From: Diphasiastrum complanatum
Taxonomy: Eukaryota > Streptophyta > Lycopodiopsida > Lycopodiales > Lycopodiaceae
Direction of reading: 5' to 3'
Length of the DNA: 64,000 nt
Assembly (NCBI GenBank): GCA_029204225.1
Contig: CM055102.1
Span: forward strand, 39,676,057-39,740,056
The translations under genes and the position numbers were made by a program. The notes beneath the pieces were generated by a model. The model saw only the letters and a list, made by a program, of their open reading frames with translations, was not told the origin of the DNA and made no database searches. Shown piece by piece: positions 10,080-20,944 of the stretch. Position 1 is the first letter of the stretch; the number at the start of each line of letters is the position of its first letter.

Positions 10080-12785
10080 TAGGTTGTATCACAAATATCG
10101 TCAGCAAATTCAAAATGCAGACCAGCACTCTTCCACTTCCCATCACACACCTTACATGCCTTTTGAGACTAAAACCCTTGAAGGCACTGAAGTCTGGAGA
10201 GATCTGTTACAAGCTAACGTGACTCTCCCTTTCTACGTTCTATGGAAACATGCCGGTAAGTGGAAACAACAACTCCAATCCACCGAAACCACCACCCCTG
10301 ACGAGCCACCCGAAATGCCATTACACCTAATCAATCCGCTTAGTGAAAGGGGCAACATCAAAATTCTAGCTACTCATCGCCAATCCTAAGAAATCTTACT
10401 TGTATCAGATGGTGGCTTAGGTGTCAACATCATCTCCACATCTCTCATGTTGGAATGAAACTTGAGAGACCAACTCACTAAACCCACTTGTCAGGTCAGG
10501 ATGGCTGATCAAAGTGTGGTTAGGATGGCTGATCAAACTTGTTAGCTCAGGATGGCTAATCAAAGTGTGGTTCAACCTACAAGATTCCTCCCAAAAATTT
10601 TGATCAAACTAGGAGGCCTGAAATTTTCTATAGATCTGGTAGTGCTCGATATTCCTAGTAATGCCTATTCCTATGAGTTACTACTTGGTCGCCCATAACT
10701 CACCAATGCAAGGGTCGTTCATGACTGGAACAAACTTGGTCGAGTCACCTTTGGTAATAGAGATAGTTCTATCACCCTAAATTCATCTGGGAGACTCAAA
10801 CCCGCATGCTTCCACAATACAGATTCATCCACTACTAATTTTGTGTTTGAGCCATACTAGTCCACCCAAGAGAAAGGTCATTATGTTGAATCTATTGATA
10901 TCATAAACTGGAGCCACAGTTTGGCTACAATTGATTGTGTGAATGCTGATTATTGTGCTCAAACTCAGGCTAATTGTACCTATACCCCCTGGACGATAAT
11001 GAACAACCTCCTGATCTAGACACACCTATCATTATTATCAACTTTATTGATATTCTTTCACACAATGATGAAATTTTTTAACGTTGCATGGCTACCTACT
11101 AATGAATCAGACGATTTATTTGTAGATGACGACAATATATTGCGAATTCAGAATTGCCAGGATGATTTGGACATTTTTGACATTCAGATTTTCAATGGAA
11201 GCACTTCCACTTAAAGCTTTCCTGCAACACTCATCCAAGGTGGAACTAGTTGCCAAAGTTACGATCAAAAAACCTGATACCCAACGATATCGTGTCAAAC
11301 GACCAAATTATCCGTGGGGCCTATGTGAGGAAGAAACCATTTTTCAAATCGATGATGAAATCCTCCATGATGTGCCATCAATTTCTCATTTTCACAACTC
11401 ATGTCCTCCAGAGCCACAGCCTCGTGGCAATACCATGCAGGAGAAGATAAAGAAACCGCTTCTCATTCAACCGCTTGGCGATCTTTACCACTGTGTGGAA
11501 AGTTCTTGAAATATCCTTAGCTCATACACCAATTCCAAAACCTCCCAAATCAACATCCAGATAGTTGAAAGGCAAGGCCCTCCTTGAATCACCCGCACAT
11601 GATGTGTCGGCATATTTTAAGGATTATACGATCAAGGATGTGACTATCCAACTACTACAAGCTCAACGTGAGCCGAATGGTAATTCACCCTACGAAGGCC
11701 CTACACAAACCATCACTCTCTCTAGGAGTTATCCAATGAGAATAACGAATGCCTTGTTCACATCGGGACTCACCTCAATCATGAGCAACACAGAAGGCTT
11801 GAGAAACTTCTGTGCAAATATCGACATGTCTTTGCTTGGTCCTATAAAGACATGAAAGGAGTCTCACCCCAAGTAGATGTGCATCGTATTCCTCTTAAAC
11901 CGGGTGCGAGGCCAACTGCTAGCCGTCCCTACCGATGCAATCCTATCTACAAGGCCAAAATAAAAGAAGAATTACAATGCTTGTTAGATGCAGGATTCAT
12001 CTATGAAATCGAACATATTGAGTGGGTTTCCCCAATCGTCATCGTTCCTAAGAAAAATGGAAAACTCCACATCTGTGTCAACTTTAAGAAACTTAATGTC
12101 GTAATAAAACGTGATCACTTTCCATTACCTTTCAACGAATCCATTTTAGAAAATCTAGCATGAGATGAGGCCTACTCATTCTTAGATGGCTTTAGCGGCT
12201 ACAATATGATTCAAATTACTGAAGAAGATCAACATAAAATAGCTTTTGCCACAAAATGGGGAGCCTTCTGTTGGAAAGTCATGCCCTTCGGTCTTTGTCA
12301 TGCTCCTAGCACTTTCCAACGTGCTATGCAAGCTGTCTTTTCTTAGCAGATGGGAGATACCCTAGAAGTTTACTTGGACGATTTAGAAGCACATTACTAA
12401 AAAACATGTCATCTGTCTGGGCTGAAATTTTTTTTTATCCAATGTCAATGCTTCAGAATCTCCTTGAACCCTGAAAAATGCCAGATCTGGGTAACACATG
12501 GCATCATCTTAGGACATATCATTTCAAAAAACGGCATCGCAACTGACCTTGACAAGGTCATGATCATTCAAAATCTGCTCGAACCACGTACTATCCGCAA
12601 AGTCTATTCATTCCTAGGCCACCCTAATTATTATCGCTGCTTCATTCTCGATTTCGCAAATAAAGCACGATTAATTTATAAGGTGATCATTGTTCCCAAA
12701 TGGATTGATGAACAATGAATTGCGTTCATTCAGTTGAAAGAAGCCCTCATCAATGCAGCTATTCTCTAGGCTCCTGATTACTCCA
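10080..12785 (+). pseudogene. Ty3/gypsy pol: protease and reverse transcriptase, decayed
   Basis: Broken plus frames in order: EVWRDLLQANVTLPFYVLWK; a protease-like segment (VSDGGLGVNIISTSLM, later NAYSYELLLGRP and HDWNKLGRVTFGNRDSSITL); then a reverse transcriptase with IPLKPGARPTASRPYR, LDAGFIYEIEHIEWVSPIVI, PKKNGKLHICVNFKKLN, FSGYNMIQITEEDQHKIAFA, MPFGLCHAPSTFQRAMQ and the active-site box EVYLDD; then LGHIISKNGIATD and the start of RNase H (APDYS). Stops and shifts are frequent. The protease position normally reading DGGSG is DGGLG. The RNase H reading continues at 18540, because a separate LTR element has inserted at 12786. A local triplication of AGGATGGCTGATCAAA-like units lies at 10498-10575. 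Confidence 0.85.
12781..12785. repeat. Target-site duplication CTCCA (left)
   Basis: CTCCA at 12781-12785 is repeated exactly at 18535-18539, flanking the LTR element 12786-18534. Confidence 0.85.
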
Positions 12786-13040
12786 TGTCATGTGCCAAAT
12801 CCCAAACTAATAGCAATAGCAATGAAGTAAAGCTAGAAGCAAGAAGATTACAAGACATTCATGATAGCATATCAATAGAAAGCTAGAAACAATGAGATCA
12901 CAATGGAATTGCATTAGCAATGAAAGAAAGAGTACAATCAAGCATTGATTCATGTGGATAGGGCACATGAGACCTAGCAATGGAGATCCCTATGGCTTGC
13001 ATTCACAAGGAAGCTAGAAGCTCTCACTTGCAACTTAAAC
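12786..13040 (-). repeat. 3' LTR of the non-autonomous element, truncated to its distal half
   Basis: It matches 17996 to about 18254 almost base for base apart from small indels. The other half (equivalent of about 18255-18534) is missing, while the outer end and target duplication are intact. The U3 half was therefore lost inside the element, by deletion or faulty reverse transcription. Confidence 0.8.
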
Positions 13041-13349
13041 ATTTTTGTCCTCAAAAATGAAGATGCTTGTCTAATCAGCTGGATCATCTTGGTTAAGTAG
13101 TCACGATTGATGAGGATGTGTCGTCCACAAAATTATTGTCTCATTACAAATCCAAAGCTGTTGAATTGAATCCATTTTGCTAGCTTTAGACTGTAATCCT
13201 TGTTCCCATTAAGAAAAATTGATGGTCGAAGAAGAGTTTGATGAAGCACCATATTGCTTGTTGGCAACCAATCTGTATGGAATGGACAAAGTGCATCACC
13301 ACAATATCCTCTTTTGTCTGCTTCCTCGACATCATAACAATTTGGATGC

Positions 13350-14288
13350 TTATCCAATTCCCTTGGATTCTTGGTTTTGTGTTGCATCTGGCTCTTCTAC
13401 TGTAGCTGGCAATCCATGTTGTTTAACCAACTTGATGAAGAACATTATAATTCTTCCAGGAGCAATGGTAGTCATGAATTGTTGTTCAAATATAAATGCT
13501 CTATACGAAGTAGTCGGCATGAATATTGAAATTTGGTAGCATGATGAAACGTAATTCTTGGCATACAGTTGACCGAAATATATTTTTTCAAATTTGGTCA
13601 ATACCTCATTCATAGGTGGTTGTGAATATTTGACCTGATTGACCTCAAAAATGGACTCTTGTCTCGAAATATAAAATTTGCAGTTGCCCATATAAATCGT
13701 TGAAGCATCAATCCCAAATAGTAAAAATACATTCCAAAGTTGAAGTAGGGATTTGACGTTTCGATTGTTCCAAATAACCATTGATGAACAATCATTGTTG
13801 ACATTACTTAATTGAAGATTGATCACATTAGAGTCCACTGAGCAATGTAAACCTCTCCAAAGAAACTGATATAGATTGATGGCATATTTTTTAATCAGCT
13901 TCCTATAGAGTGTTGGTTGATTGAGAAAATATTCCCAATCATTATTCACATCCATACATTCCAAATATGCACGTGAACTGCATAGTGGCTTTTGAATTCT
14001 AGAGAATCCATAAGAGTAAGGTTCTCCAACAAAAGCCACTTGAAGCTCTTGACTAATGGATCCATGAGACATTGAACAATAATCCAAAGTATTAATACAA
14101 GTAGAATTTCCATGGACTAATGAAATCTCTTCACTTCTACTAGTATTTATGTTGAATACCTCATTCTCCCTTAGATCATTCTCAAAAATAAATTTATTCT
14201 CAAAAGCTCCCATATCAATTTGACATGGTTTGTAGATCGGATCCTTATAATAACCACTCAATTTCAAATCATGGAATATCGGTGTCAT
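13350..14288 (-). CDS. 312-codon ORF of unknown function inside the non-autonomous LTR element
   Basis: Long uninterrupted minus frame starting MTPIFHDLKLSGYYKDPIYK. Visible features: several Cys residues, aromatic-rich hydrophobic stretches (YAINLYQFLWRGLHC, LLQLWNVFLLFGIDAST, MFFIKLVKQHGLPATVEEPD) and no zinc-knuckle, protease or polymerase motif. The downstream minus DNA to about 13060 has stops but keeps protein-like pieces (SIPYRLVANKQYGASSN), so the original protein may have been longer. Its position between gag and 3' LTR is where pol, env-like or extra ORFs sit in gypsy elements. I do not recognise the family. Confidence 0.55.
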   Translation of the reverse strand: MTPIFHDLKLSGYYKDPIYKPCQIDMGAFENKFIFENDLRENEVFNINTSRSEEISLVHGNSTCINTLDYCSMSHGSISQELQVAFVGEPYSYGFSRIQKPLCSSRAYLECMDVNNDWEYFLNQPTLYRKLIKKYAINLYQFLWRGLHCSVDSNVINLQLSNVNNDCSSMVIWNNRNVKSLLQLWNVFLLFGIDASTIYMGNCKFYISRQESIFEVNQVKYSQPPMNEVLTKFEKIYFGQLYAKNYVSSCYQISIFMPTTSYRAFIFEQQFMTTIAPGRIIMFFIKLVKQHGLPATVEEPDATQNQESKGIG

Positions 14289-14761
14289 ATAGTCCTCAAT
14301 CGGAAAGTTTGGTGAATGCCTTGATCAACTTTCTTTGAGATTGCAATATTCTCAATATGACGATCCATAGTTGCTTGTTCATTGACCAAATTAAGGCATT
14401 GATGTAGGTCAAGTTCTGGACTTTGATGGTCGAAGTGAAACTCGAAAGGATGTTCAATTATCTTTACATCTTGATCTGAATCTTGACTTTCGTCTGAATC
14501 CTGATTTTCACCATCTGTTGTTGTAACTTGATCAAAATCTTGAATTGGACTTTTGTTGCCTGCAACTGTATTTGGATCTGAGAGTTGACTTTCGTTGTCA
14601 CTTTGCTCATCTGACTCATTGTCCTCACTTTTCTCATCTGCTTCGTCGTTATCACTTTGCTCATCAGACTCATTGATGGGATCATCTTCGTCTTCAGAAG
14701 TTTCTTTCCTTTCATTCACATGTAGTTGTCGATCCACTGATGCTTTAGTGTATACACTCAC
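14285..14761 (-). CDS. Acidic Glu/Asp/Ser-rich ORF, gag tail
   Basis: 158 codons starting MSVYTKASVDRQLHVNERKE. The first two thirds are dominated by D, E, S, N and Q with repeated SDEQSDN units. The last third is more ordinary (FEFHFDHQSPELDLHQCLNL). It overlaps the next ORF by 4 bases and follows the second gag-like block after a stop. Probably the C-terminal part of one original gag polyprotein, now cut by a stop at about 14765. Confidence 0.5.
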   Translation of the reverse strand: MSVYTKASVDRQLHVNERKETSEDEDDPINESDEQSDNDEADEKSEDNESDEQSDNESQLSDPNTVAGNKSPIQDFDQVTTTDGENQDSDESQDSDQDVKIIEHPFEFHFDHQSPELDLHQCLNLVNEQATMDRHIENIAISKKVDQGIHQTFRLRTI

Positions 14762-14764
14762 TTT

Positions 14765-15360
14765 CTAAATCCACATCTTCATTTCTTCAAACCATCTGGA
14801 TTGTTCTTCTTTCCTTTCAGCTTCCAACTTAAGCCTTTGTTCTTGTTGCTCGTACTTTGAAGCATATTCCATAGTTTTCCAAAATTGGAACCCAGGCTGG
14901 AGAGAAGTAGTTTGTAGATAGTTTTCTACAATGCTCCGATATTGAGGTTGTAAGCCATATATATAGCATTGTACAAGATATACTTCTCCATAATCGAATA
15001 TTGGGACCATTTGTTGGAATTCTCTATTGTACTCAGCAACTATAGTTGTCTGGTCCAAATAACACCATGGGATGAAGTCAAATCAATTGAAGATCTATCT
15101 ACAAACTCTTTTGAAAGTTAACCAGTTCTCAGGAAGAAATTCGTGAATGATGTTCCACCATGACTGAACACGTCCTTGGAAACTCGATGAGGCAAAGAAA
15201 ACCATACTACTGTCATCAATACCTCCACTATAGTAGAAGTTATAATCCAAATCTTCTAGCCAACTGTCTACATTAATGGAGTGAATGCTTCCATCAAAGG
15301 TAGGACTAACGTATTCAGACAGTCGTTGGTTGTAATAATAAGGTTTCCGTTGAGCGGTGA
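14765..15360 (-). pseudogene. Second gag-like block
   Basis: Minus frames read KPYYYNQRLSEYVSPTFDGS, then NVDSWLEDLDYNFYYSGGID, FFASSSFQGRVQSWWNI, and, after a shift near 15060, TIVAEYNREFQQMVPIFDYG and IYGLQPQYRSIVENYLQTTS. This is the retrotransposon-gag pattern (FDG...W...L...F...G.A..WW......F...F). It repeats the pattern of the block at 15368-15870, so two gag-like blocks lie in tandem. Confidence 0.65.
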
Positions 15361-15367
15361 CTTTCCA

Positions 15368-15870
15368 CTATTCATTGATATGGTTTGTAGATAAGTGCTC
15401 CAGAGCAAGTGAGTGATCCATCATATTGCGCAACTCCATAAAACTAGCGGCATAAATGGATTTGGAAAGAGTTGGTTGAAGCACATTCTTTATAGGCATT
15501 TGAAGGAAACCCACATAGTAGTTCAAACATTTTCTATACTCAAATTTTGTCTTCTGAACCAATGCCAAGAATTCATGATTAAATTGTTGTACAGAACCAG
15601 TTTGTTTGAGAGATTCGAATGATTTCTCATAAAACCTGGTAATACTATCAATGAAAGCAATTTTGAATTGACTCCAAAGCTTTGTGCTCAAATGTGCTTG
15701 AGTATCCCACCATGCTTGAACTTGTTCTTGAAAGCAAATGAAGCGAAATAGATTTTATCTTCTTCAAGAACAATGGCGATGACGAAAATAAGCTTCTAAT
15801 TCAGTCAACCACTCATCAATGATGACTGAACTTGGTTCTCCGTCAAATACAAAGTACGATTTCAGATTGT
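15368..15870 (-). pseudogene. First gag-like block
   Basis: The minus strand reads LKSYFVFDGEPSS, then DEWLTELEAYFRHRHC, a stop/shift near 15770, then FQEQVQAWWDTQAHLSTKLW, SQFKIAFIDSITRFYEKSFE and TGSVQQFNHEFLALVQKTKF. The open part (15368-15691, 107 codons) holds the F..L.Q.GSV..F...F core typical of the gypsy Retrotrans_gag domain. No Cys-His knuckle follows. Confidence 0.7.
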
Positions 15871-16289
15871 AGTTCATTAATAGATGAAAATTGAATGTTT
15901 TGACTATAACGGTCCATCATGAATGACTAGTGAAGACTTGTGGACTATGAATTCACCATCTGAAATTTATTCAGAATGGTATTTTACAAGTTGGTAAAAT
16001 TGCTCTTCTCCACCCACTTAAAAATTCTGAGTCCTTGAAGAATAAAGTGGCCGTGAATGGGAATGGAAACACGAAAAGACTGACTCAAGAAAGAAGTTCT
16101 TAAAACAAATAAATGGAAAGTAATAATTACAAAATTTTAGTAAGTTCTTAGTGTCAGGCTCGTCGTTTAGCTCACTTTTTGTTTTTACTCCAGTGAAATC
16201 CGAGTTCAAATAAGGAAGTTACGGAAGTTAAAAGAAAAAAATTAGTAAAATGGATTATATACAATTTAGAAAAGGGATTGTAAAAAATC

Positions 16290-16495
16290 TCAACCGAAGC
16301 AACTTAGAGAGAGAAAATATCAACCTACTCAAGTTAGAGAGAGAGGATCTCAGCCGACGCAAGTTAGAGAGAGAGGAGGTAGTCGACGTCATTAGAGAGA
16401 GAGGAGAGGTAGCCGACGCTTAGAGAGAGAGAGGAGGTAGCCAACGGTTAAAGAGAGAGAGGAAGTAGCCGACGTGAAGGTAGAGAGAGATGTAT
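16290..16495. repeat. Minisatellite of about 30-bp GAGAGA/CCGACG units
   Basis: About seven units of the type AGCCGACGC plus TTAGAGAGAGAGGAG, 27-33 bp each. It lies in the element between the captured host fragment and gag. Confidence 0.85.
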
Positions 16496-16584
16496 AGGAG
16501 TGTCAGGCTTCAGATGCGACAATAGATAAATTTATTGAGAGGGTTGTCATTGCCTACAGCAAGCTTGTGATCAACAATTAGCAA

Positions 16585-17112
16585 CGATAACCGAAGCAAA
16601 GGATCTTGCCTCCTGTTTCTGTTGGATCGTAGAGATCTTGCAATGGCATAAATGATGTGAAGCCCCAGTCACTCTCTCTCGCATTGAATTGGTGTTGTGT
16701 ATCTTTTCTGATTGACAACTTTGTATCAAATTGATTGATCACTGCGAGATTGAAGTGAGCATATCTGCTCCAGCCATACGGAAGTGAAGCAAAGTCGGCC
16801 ACATCCAGATACAATGACAAACTATCCACATTGTTCCCCTTTGGAAATACTAAAATGCGCCAACTATATCCGCCCACCACAAAAGTCTCTGGATAATATT
16901 TTCACAAGCTTACTCTTGAAAAAATTTCTATTGGCCAAGGTAAATTTCCTAGACTGTGGATCATCAACTGTTTGATTCTCCACCGTAGGAACGCTTTATT
17001 TCTCAAATTGTGGATCATCAACTGTTTGATTCTGCACTGTAGGAACGCTTTCTCCCTGCCCTACAACTTCCATTGCATCGATACCGTTGTTATAGTCAGG
17101 TGGCACAAGCAT
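16585..17112 (-). pseudogene. UBP12/13-like (fragment): Captured 5' part of a UBP12/13-type deubiquitinase gene with MATH domain
   Basis: An ATG at 17112 opens MLVPPDYNNGIDAMEVVGQG, then VPTVQNQTVDDPQ and a stop. The stop arises where a segment of about 60 bp is tandemly duplicated (16967-17040). The second copy continues VENQTVDDPQSRKFTLANRN, FFKSKL, then after a one-base shift KYYPETFVVGGYSWRILVFP, KGNNVDSLSLYLDVADFASL, PYGWSRYAHFNLAVINQF, KDTQHQFNARESDWGFTSFM and PLQDLYDPT. This is the plant UBP12/13 N-terminus and MATH fold, known in that family as the substrate-binding module in front of the peptidase. The peptidase itself is absent. No intron-like gap interrupts it. The sequence leaves the UBP match just after LYDPT. 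Confidence 0.9.
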
Positions 17113-17215
17113 AGATGAGAGAGAGGGATAAAGAAGAAACCGAAGGGCGTGGGTGCGCGACAGGATAGGGTTAGAGTTAGGTTAGGGGTGGAGGTAGGTA
17201 GGGTTAGGTTTGGCT
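17113..17215 (-). other. Probable captured 5' UTR of the UBP12/13-like gene
   Basis: GC-richer than its surroundings. On the minus strand it reads AAACCTAACCCTACC, further CCTAAC words, CGCGCACCCACGCCC and a TCTCTC tract up to the ATG at 17112. CCTAAC-rich and CT-rich leaders are usual for plant housekeeping genes. The telomere-like words are too few and irregular for a telomere tract. Confidence 0.45.
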
Positions 17216-17978
17216 TTTTTTTTAATAAAGCTTCAAAATGACGAATTCAAAAAAAAATTACAAAAGAAACAAAACTTCAAAGCTGAAATATTGAAGTGCT
17301 TCTCTCTCACTTGAAAAAATCCACAAATTTTTTTTCAAAATTCTGGCAATTCTGACCCATCTCCACTAATTTGATCATAACTTCCTCAATACTGATCCAA
17401 ATTAAACAAACTCAGTATCTCTGAAAAGCTAACAACAAATTCTATCAAGATATTTTATTAGATCAAGGATTTCAGCTGACTTGTCAAACTAACAACAAAA
17501 CAGGACTAAAAATTCTGAAGAAAGAAAACTAACAAAACTAGAGCTAGGAATCAAGAATTGTCACAACTTCTTGGATACCAATCCAAATGACCTGCCAAAT
17601 GGATCAGATCAAAGATAAGACAATGCTTTAAAATCCTATGAAAAGAAACTTGAAATAAAAACTCAGATCGAATCTGAAAAATACAAATCAAATGAAAGCA
17701 AAATTTTAGTCACCTATTTTGTCAACTTTTGCAAAAAGTGCAATAACTTTTGCATCTCTTATCCAAATGCCTTGAAAATGGTTCAAATTAGAGCTAAAAA
17801 AGCTCTACAAACCTATTGAATCAAATTAGAAATTAAAAACAAAATTAAATGTCAAAAATTTGTCTGAACATAACTGAAAAATTCAAAGTTAGAAATTAGC
17901 AAAAAGAAAGCTACAAAAACAATAAACTCATCAAATCTAATGGAATTCTCATAGAATCATCATGAATCATGAATCTAT

Positions 17979-17990
17979 GCTCTGATACCA
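17979..17990 (-). other. Primer-binding site of the non-autonomous LTR element
   Basis: TGGTATCAGAGC on the minus strand, five bases inside the 5' LTR end at 17996. This is the usual plant site complementary to initiator-Met tRNA. It fixes the element's orientation. Confidence 0.85.
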
Positions 17991-17995
17991 GGAAA

Positions 17996-18534
17996 TGTCA
18001 TGTGCCAAATCCCAAACTAATAGCAATAGCAATGAAGTAAAGCTAGAAGCAAGAAGATAACAAGACATTCATGATAACATATCAATAGAAAGCTAGAAAC
18101 AATGAGATCACAATGGAATTGCATTAGCAATGAAAGAAAGAGTACAATCAATGGAAATGGAGCATTGATTCATGTGGATAGGGCACATGAGACCTAGCAA
18201 TGGAGATCCCTATGGCTCACATTCACAAAGAGGAAGTAAGAAGCTCTCGCTTGCAAATGAGCCAAAAGATCCACAAATTGATGTCTCTTGCCTAGTTATA
18301 GACAATGCTCTCACTTAACTAATCTTAACTATCTTGAGGGATAGTTAGCCCTTGTTAAGTACTATTTAGACTACATTGGGCCCTTGTTGGCCTATTATCC
18401 TTATTAATTACTTTGGAGGGCCTAAAGAGGGAACCGCCTTGTTCTTAAGGCTAATAGCTCCTTTTGGGCCTACAAAGCTTACAATGGATATTCTAATGCA
18501 TTGATAAGAACTAATGTACTAGTAGTACATGACA
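17996..18534 (-). repeat. 5' LTR of the non-autonomous element (539 bp)
   Basis: On the minus strand it starts TGTCATGTACTAC and ends GGCACATGACA, giving 8-base inverted termini. Plus-strand bases 17996-18254 match the truncated left LTR. CTCCA follows at 18535. Confidence 0.9.
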
Positions 18535-18650
18535 CTCCAAGGAATTTCATGTGCATATCGATGCATCCAAGTATGCCATTTGGGGCAGTGCTCACAGATC
18601 CAATGTAACCCATATATCAAATTGTACTTCTAACATCATATTTGACATCC
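18535..18650 (+). pseudogene. Continuation of the gypsy RNase H after the insertion
   Basis: The plus frame reads KEFHVHIDASKYAIWGSAHR, the standard gypsy RNase H start (FHVHIDAS.YAIG). It completes the APDYS that ends at 12785. Beyond about 18650 the reading decays, and no further gypsy motif is visible to 18960. Confidence 0.75.
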
Positions 18651-18959
18651 AAAACTGCGGATAACACAATGGTCACAAAGATATTAGTTATGAATTCAAC
18701 TAAATGAATTCTATCCAGGAAATTGATATCTGGTATTAAGCAATTATTTACTGGGATTACCAAAATCCTAATTGCGAAATACATTTCCCGCTCACACTGA
18801 CTACTCCTGATGTCCACTCTTCTTCCCTTCTTAGAATTTTCGGTTCTTTGAAAATCTTTTAGCTAAGGTATCAAGAAGACGTAATGACATTAGTAAATGT
18901 AAAAAAATGAATTACTTTAGGAAAAAATCAGAAACAATTTTTTTTTATCCTATACTTGG

Positions 18960-20186
18960 GTTGAATAATTGATACATATCTCCATATAGCAGGCCATAGA
19001 GATTGCTTCTGCCCAGAATGTTTGAGGTAAGTGGACGTTGGCTATCATGGATCATGCATCTTCCAACAGTGTGCGGTTCTTCCACTCAGCTACTTTGTTC
19101 TGTTGAGGAGTGTAGCTTGTAGTAAACTGATGGTGCATGCCACATGAAGACAGATAGTCCTTCATCTCATTTGATAAGTACTCTCCCCCTGAATCAGATC
19201 GTAGGGCCTTGATTCTCTGACCAGTCTGATTCTCAGCATATTGCATGAATTTTTTGAAGCAATCGAATGCTTCTGACTTGTTCTCAATGAATATTACTTT
19301 GGTAAAACGGGAGTAGTCATCAATGAATGTAATAAAATATAAAGCCTTACCCAAGAAAGGTACACTCATAGGGCCACATAAGTCACTGTGTATCAGTGAC
19401 TGAATGGACCTGGATCTTCTGGTCTGTCCTCTTAGAAATCTGGTTCTAGGTTGTTTGCCTAGTGAGCAACTTTCACAAACAGATTGATTGTAGCAACAAC
19501 ATTTATGTTCATGTCCTTGACCATTTTGTTATGATGCATACACAAGATTGAGAGCATATTTAGATGTCCTAATCTTTGATGCCATAAATTAGCATCTGAA
19601 CAACTCACAGAAGGGGCACTTCTCTTCTGTAAGCAGAGAGGATTTCCTTTGAATTCTCATCTAAAATAGTACATCGCCTAGCAGTAAAAAAAGCTCTATA
19701 GCCTTGATCAGTGATCTTGCTTGTAGATAATAAGTTCTTTGTAAATTTGGATCCATAAAGTACACCATTAAGCTGCCTAGTGATGCCATCAGAGAATTGT
19801 AGTCGAATAGAGCCTTGGCCTTCGACTTGATGTGAACTGGAGTCACCAAAGAAGATGTACTTCGATTCTGTAGCTGTGAGTGTAGAGAAGAGGTATTTGC
19901 ATGGCGTCATGTGCTAAGAGGCACCTGAATTGAGATTCCATTGATGGGCATCTCTACTGGGCTGATCTTGTACCATCAGTGCTCTCTCATCTTCCTGTGA
20001 ATCTTTGACTGTGTCAGAGTTGCCTTGTTGTTGCTACTGCATCTTTTTTATGGCTTCATTCTGTTTGAGGACGCGACAGTCCTTGATATAATGGTTGGTT
20101 CTTTTGCAATACCTGCAAAATAGCTTGGTCTTGGACGATGATTGGTTGTGCTATTGTTGTTGTGGTTGCGATGCTACTGGCAAGTG
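18960..20186 (-). pseudogene. Ty1/copia fragment: zinc knuckle, protease, integrase
   Basis: Minus frames in order: LFCRYCKRTNHYIKDC (CX2CX4HX4C knuckle, 20110-20060), HQWNLNSGASXHMTPCKY (protease with the catalytic Asp replaced by Asn), SSHQVEGQGSIRLQF, LNGVLYGSKFTKNLLSTSKI, a break, then the integrase core FITFIDDYSRFTKVIFIENK, LRSDSGGEYLSNEM, TSYTPQQNKVAEWKNRTL and HLPQTFWAEAISMACY. It ends before reverse transcriptase. A TR-GAG-like element abuts it at 20187. Confidence 0.85.
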
Positions 20187-20740
<554 letters not shown>

Positions 20741-20944
20741 AGTGTTAGTTTTGCCATTTTTTTGAGATTTTGTTATTTTTGTATTGATTTTTTGTTTGGA
20801 AGTGTTGTAGAGAGAGATTGTGAGGTGGGAGGATCATATCCAAGCACCCAATCCCTTAGTTAATCCATAATGATCAGAAAAAAGCTCAAAATCGGTTTTT
20901 GGAGGGAAAAAGAGAGGCAAAATCTCATCAGATTTTGATTTCTC

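Larger units (their letters stand above)
12786..18534 (-). mobile_element. Non-autonomous LTR retrotransposon with gag-like ORFs and a captured UBP12/13-like gene fragment
   Basis: On the minus strand the order is: 5' LTR 18534-17996 (TGTCATGT...ACATGACA, inverted termini), primer site TGGTATCAGAGC at 17990-17979, a captured host fragment, a minisatellite, two gag-like blocks, an acidic ORF, an unknown 312-codon ORF, and a polyprotein-tail-like ASSFLRTKMFKL near 13080-13045 resembling the LRTNVF end of gypsy polyproteins. A 3' LTR remnant (13040-12786) closes it. No reverse transcriptase, RNase H or integrase motif is visible. Insertion lies inside the gypsy RNase H reading, with TSD CTCCA. 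Mobility must have depended on a helper element (inference). Confidence 0.85.

Noticed and set aside
17150-17215. Interstitial telomere repeat
   Set aside because: Only scattered TTAGGG/CCTAAC words, irregularly spaced; it fits a plant gene leader better.
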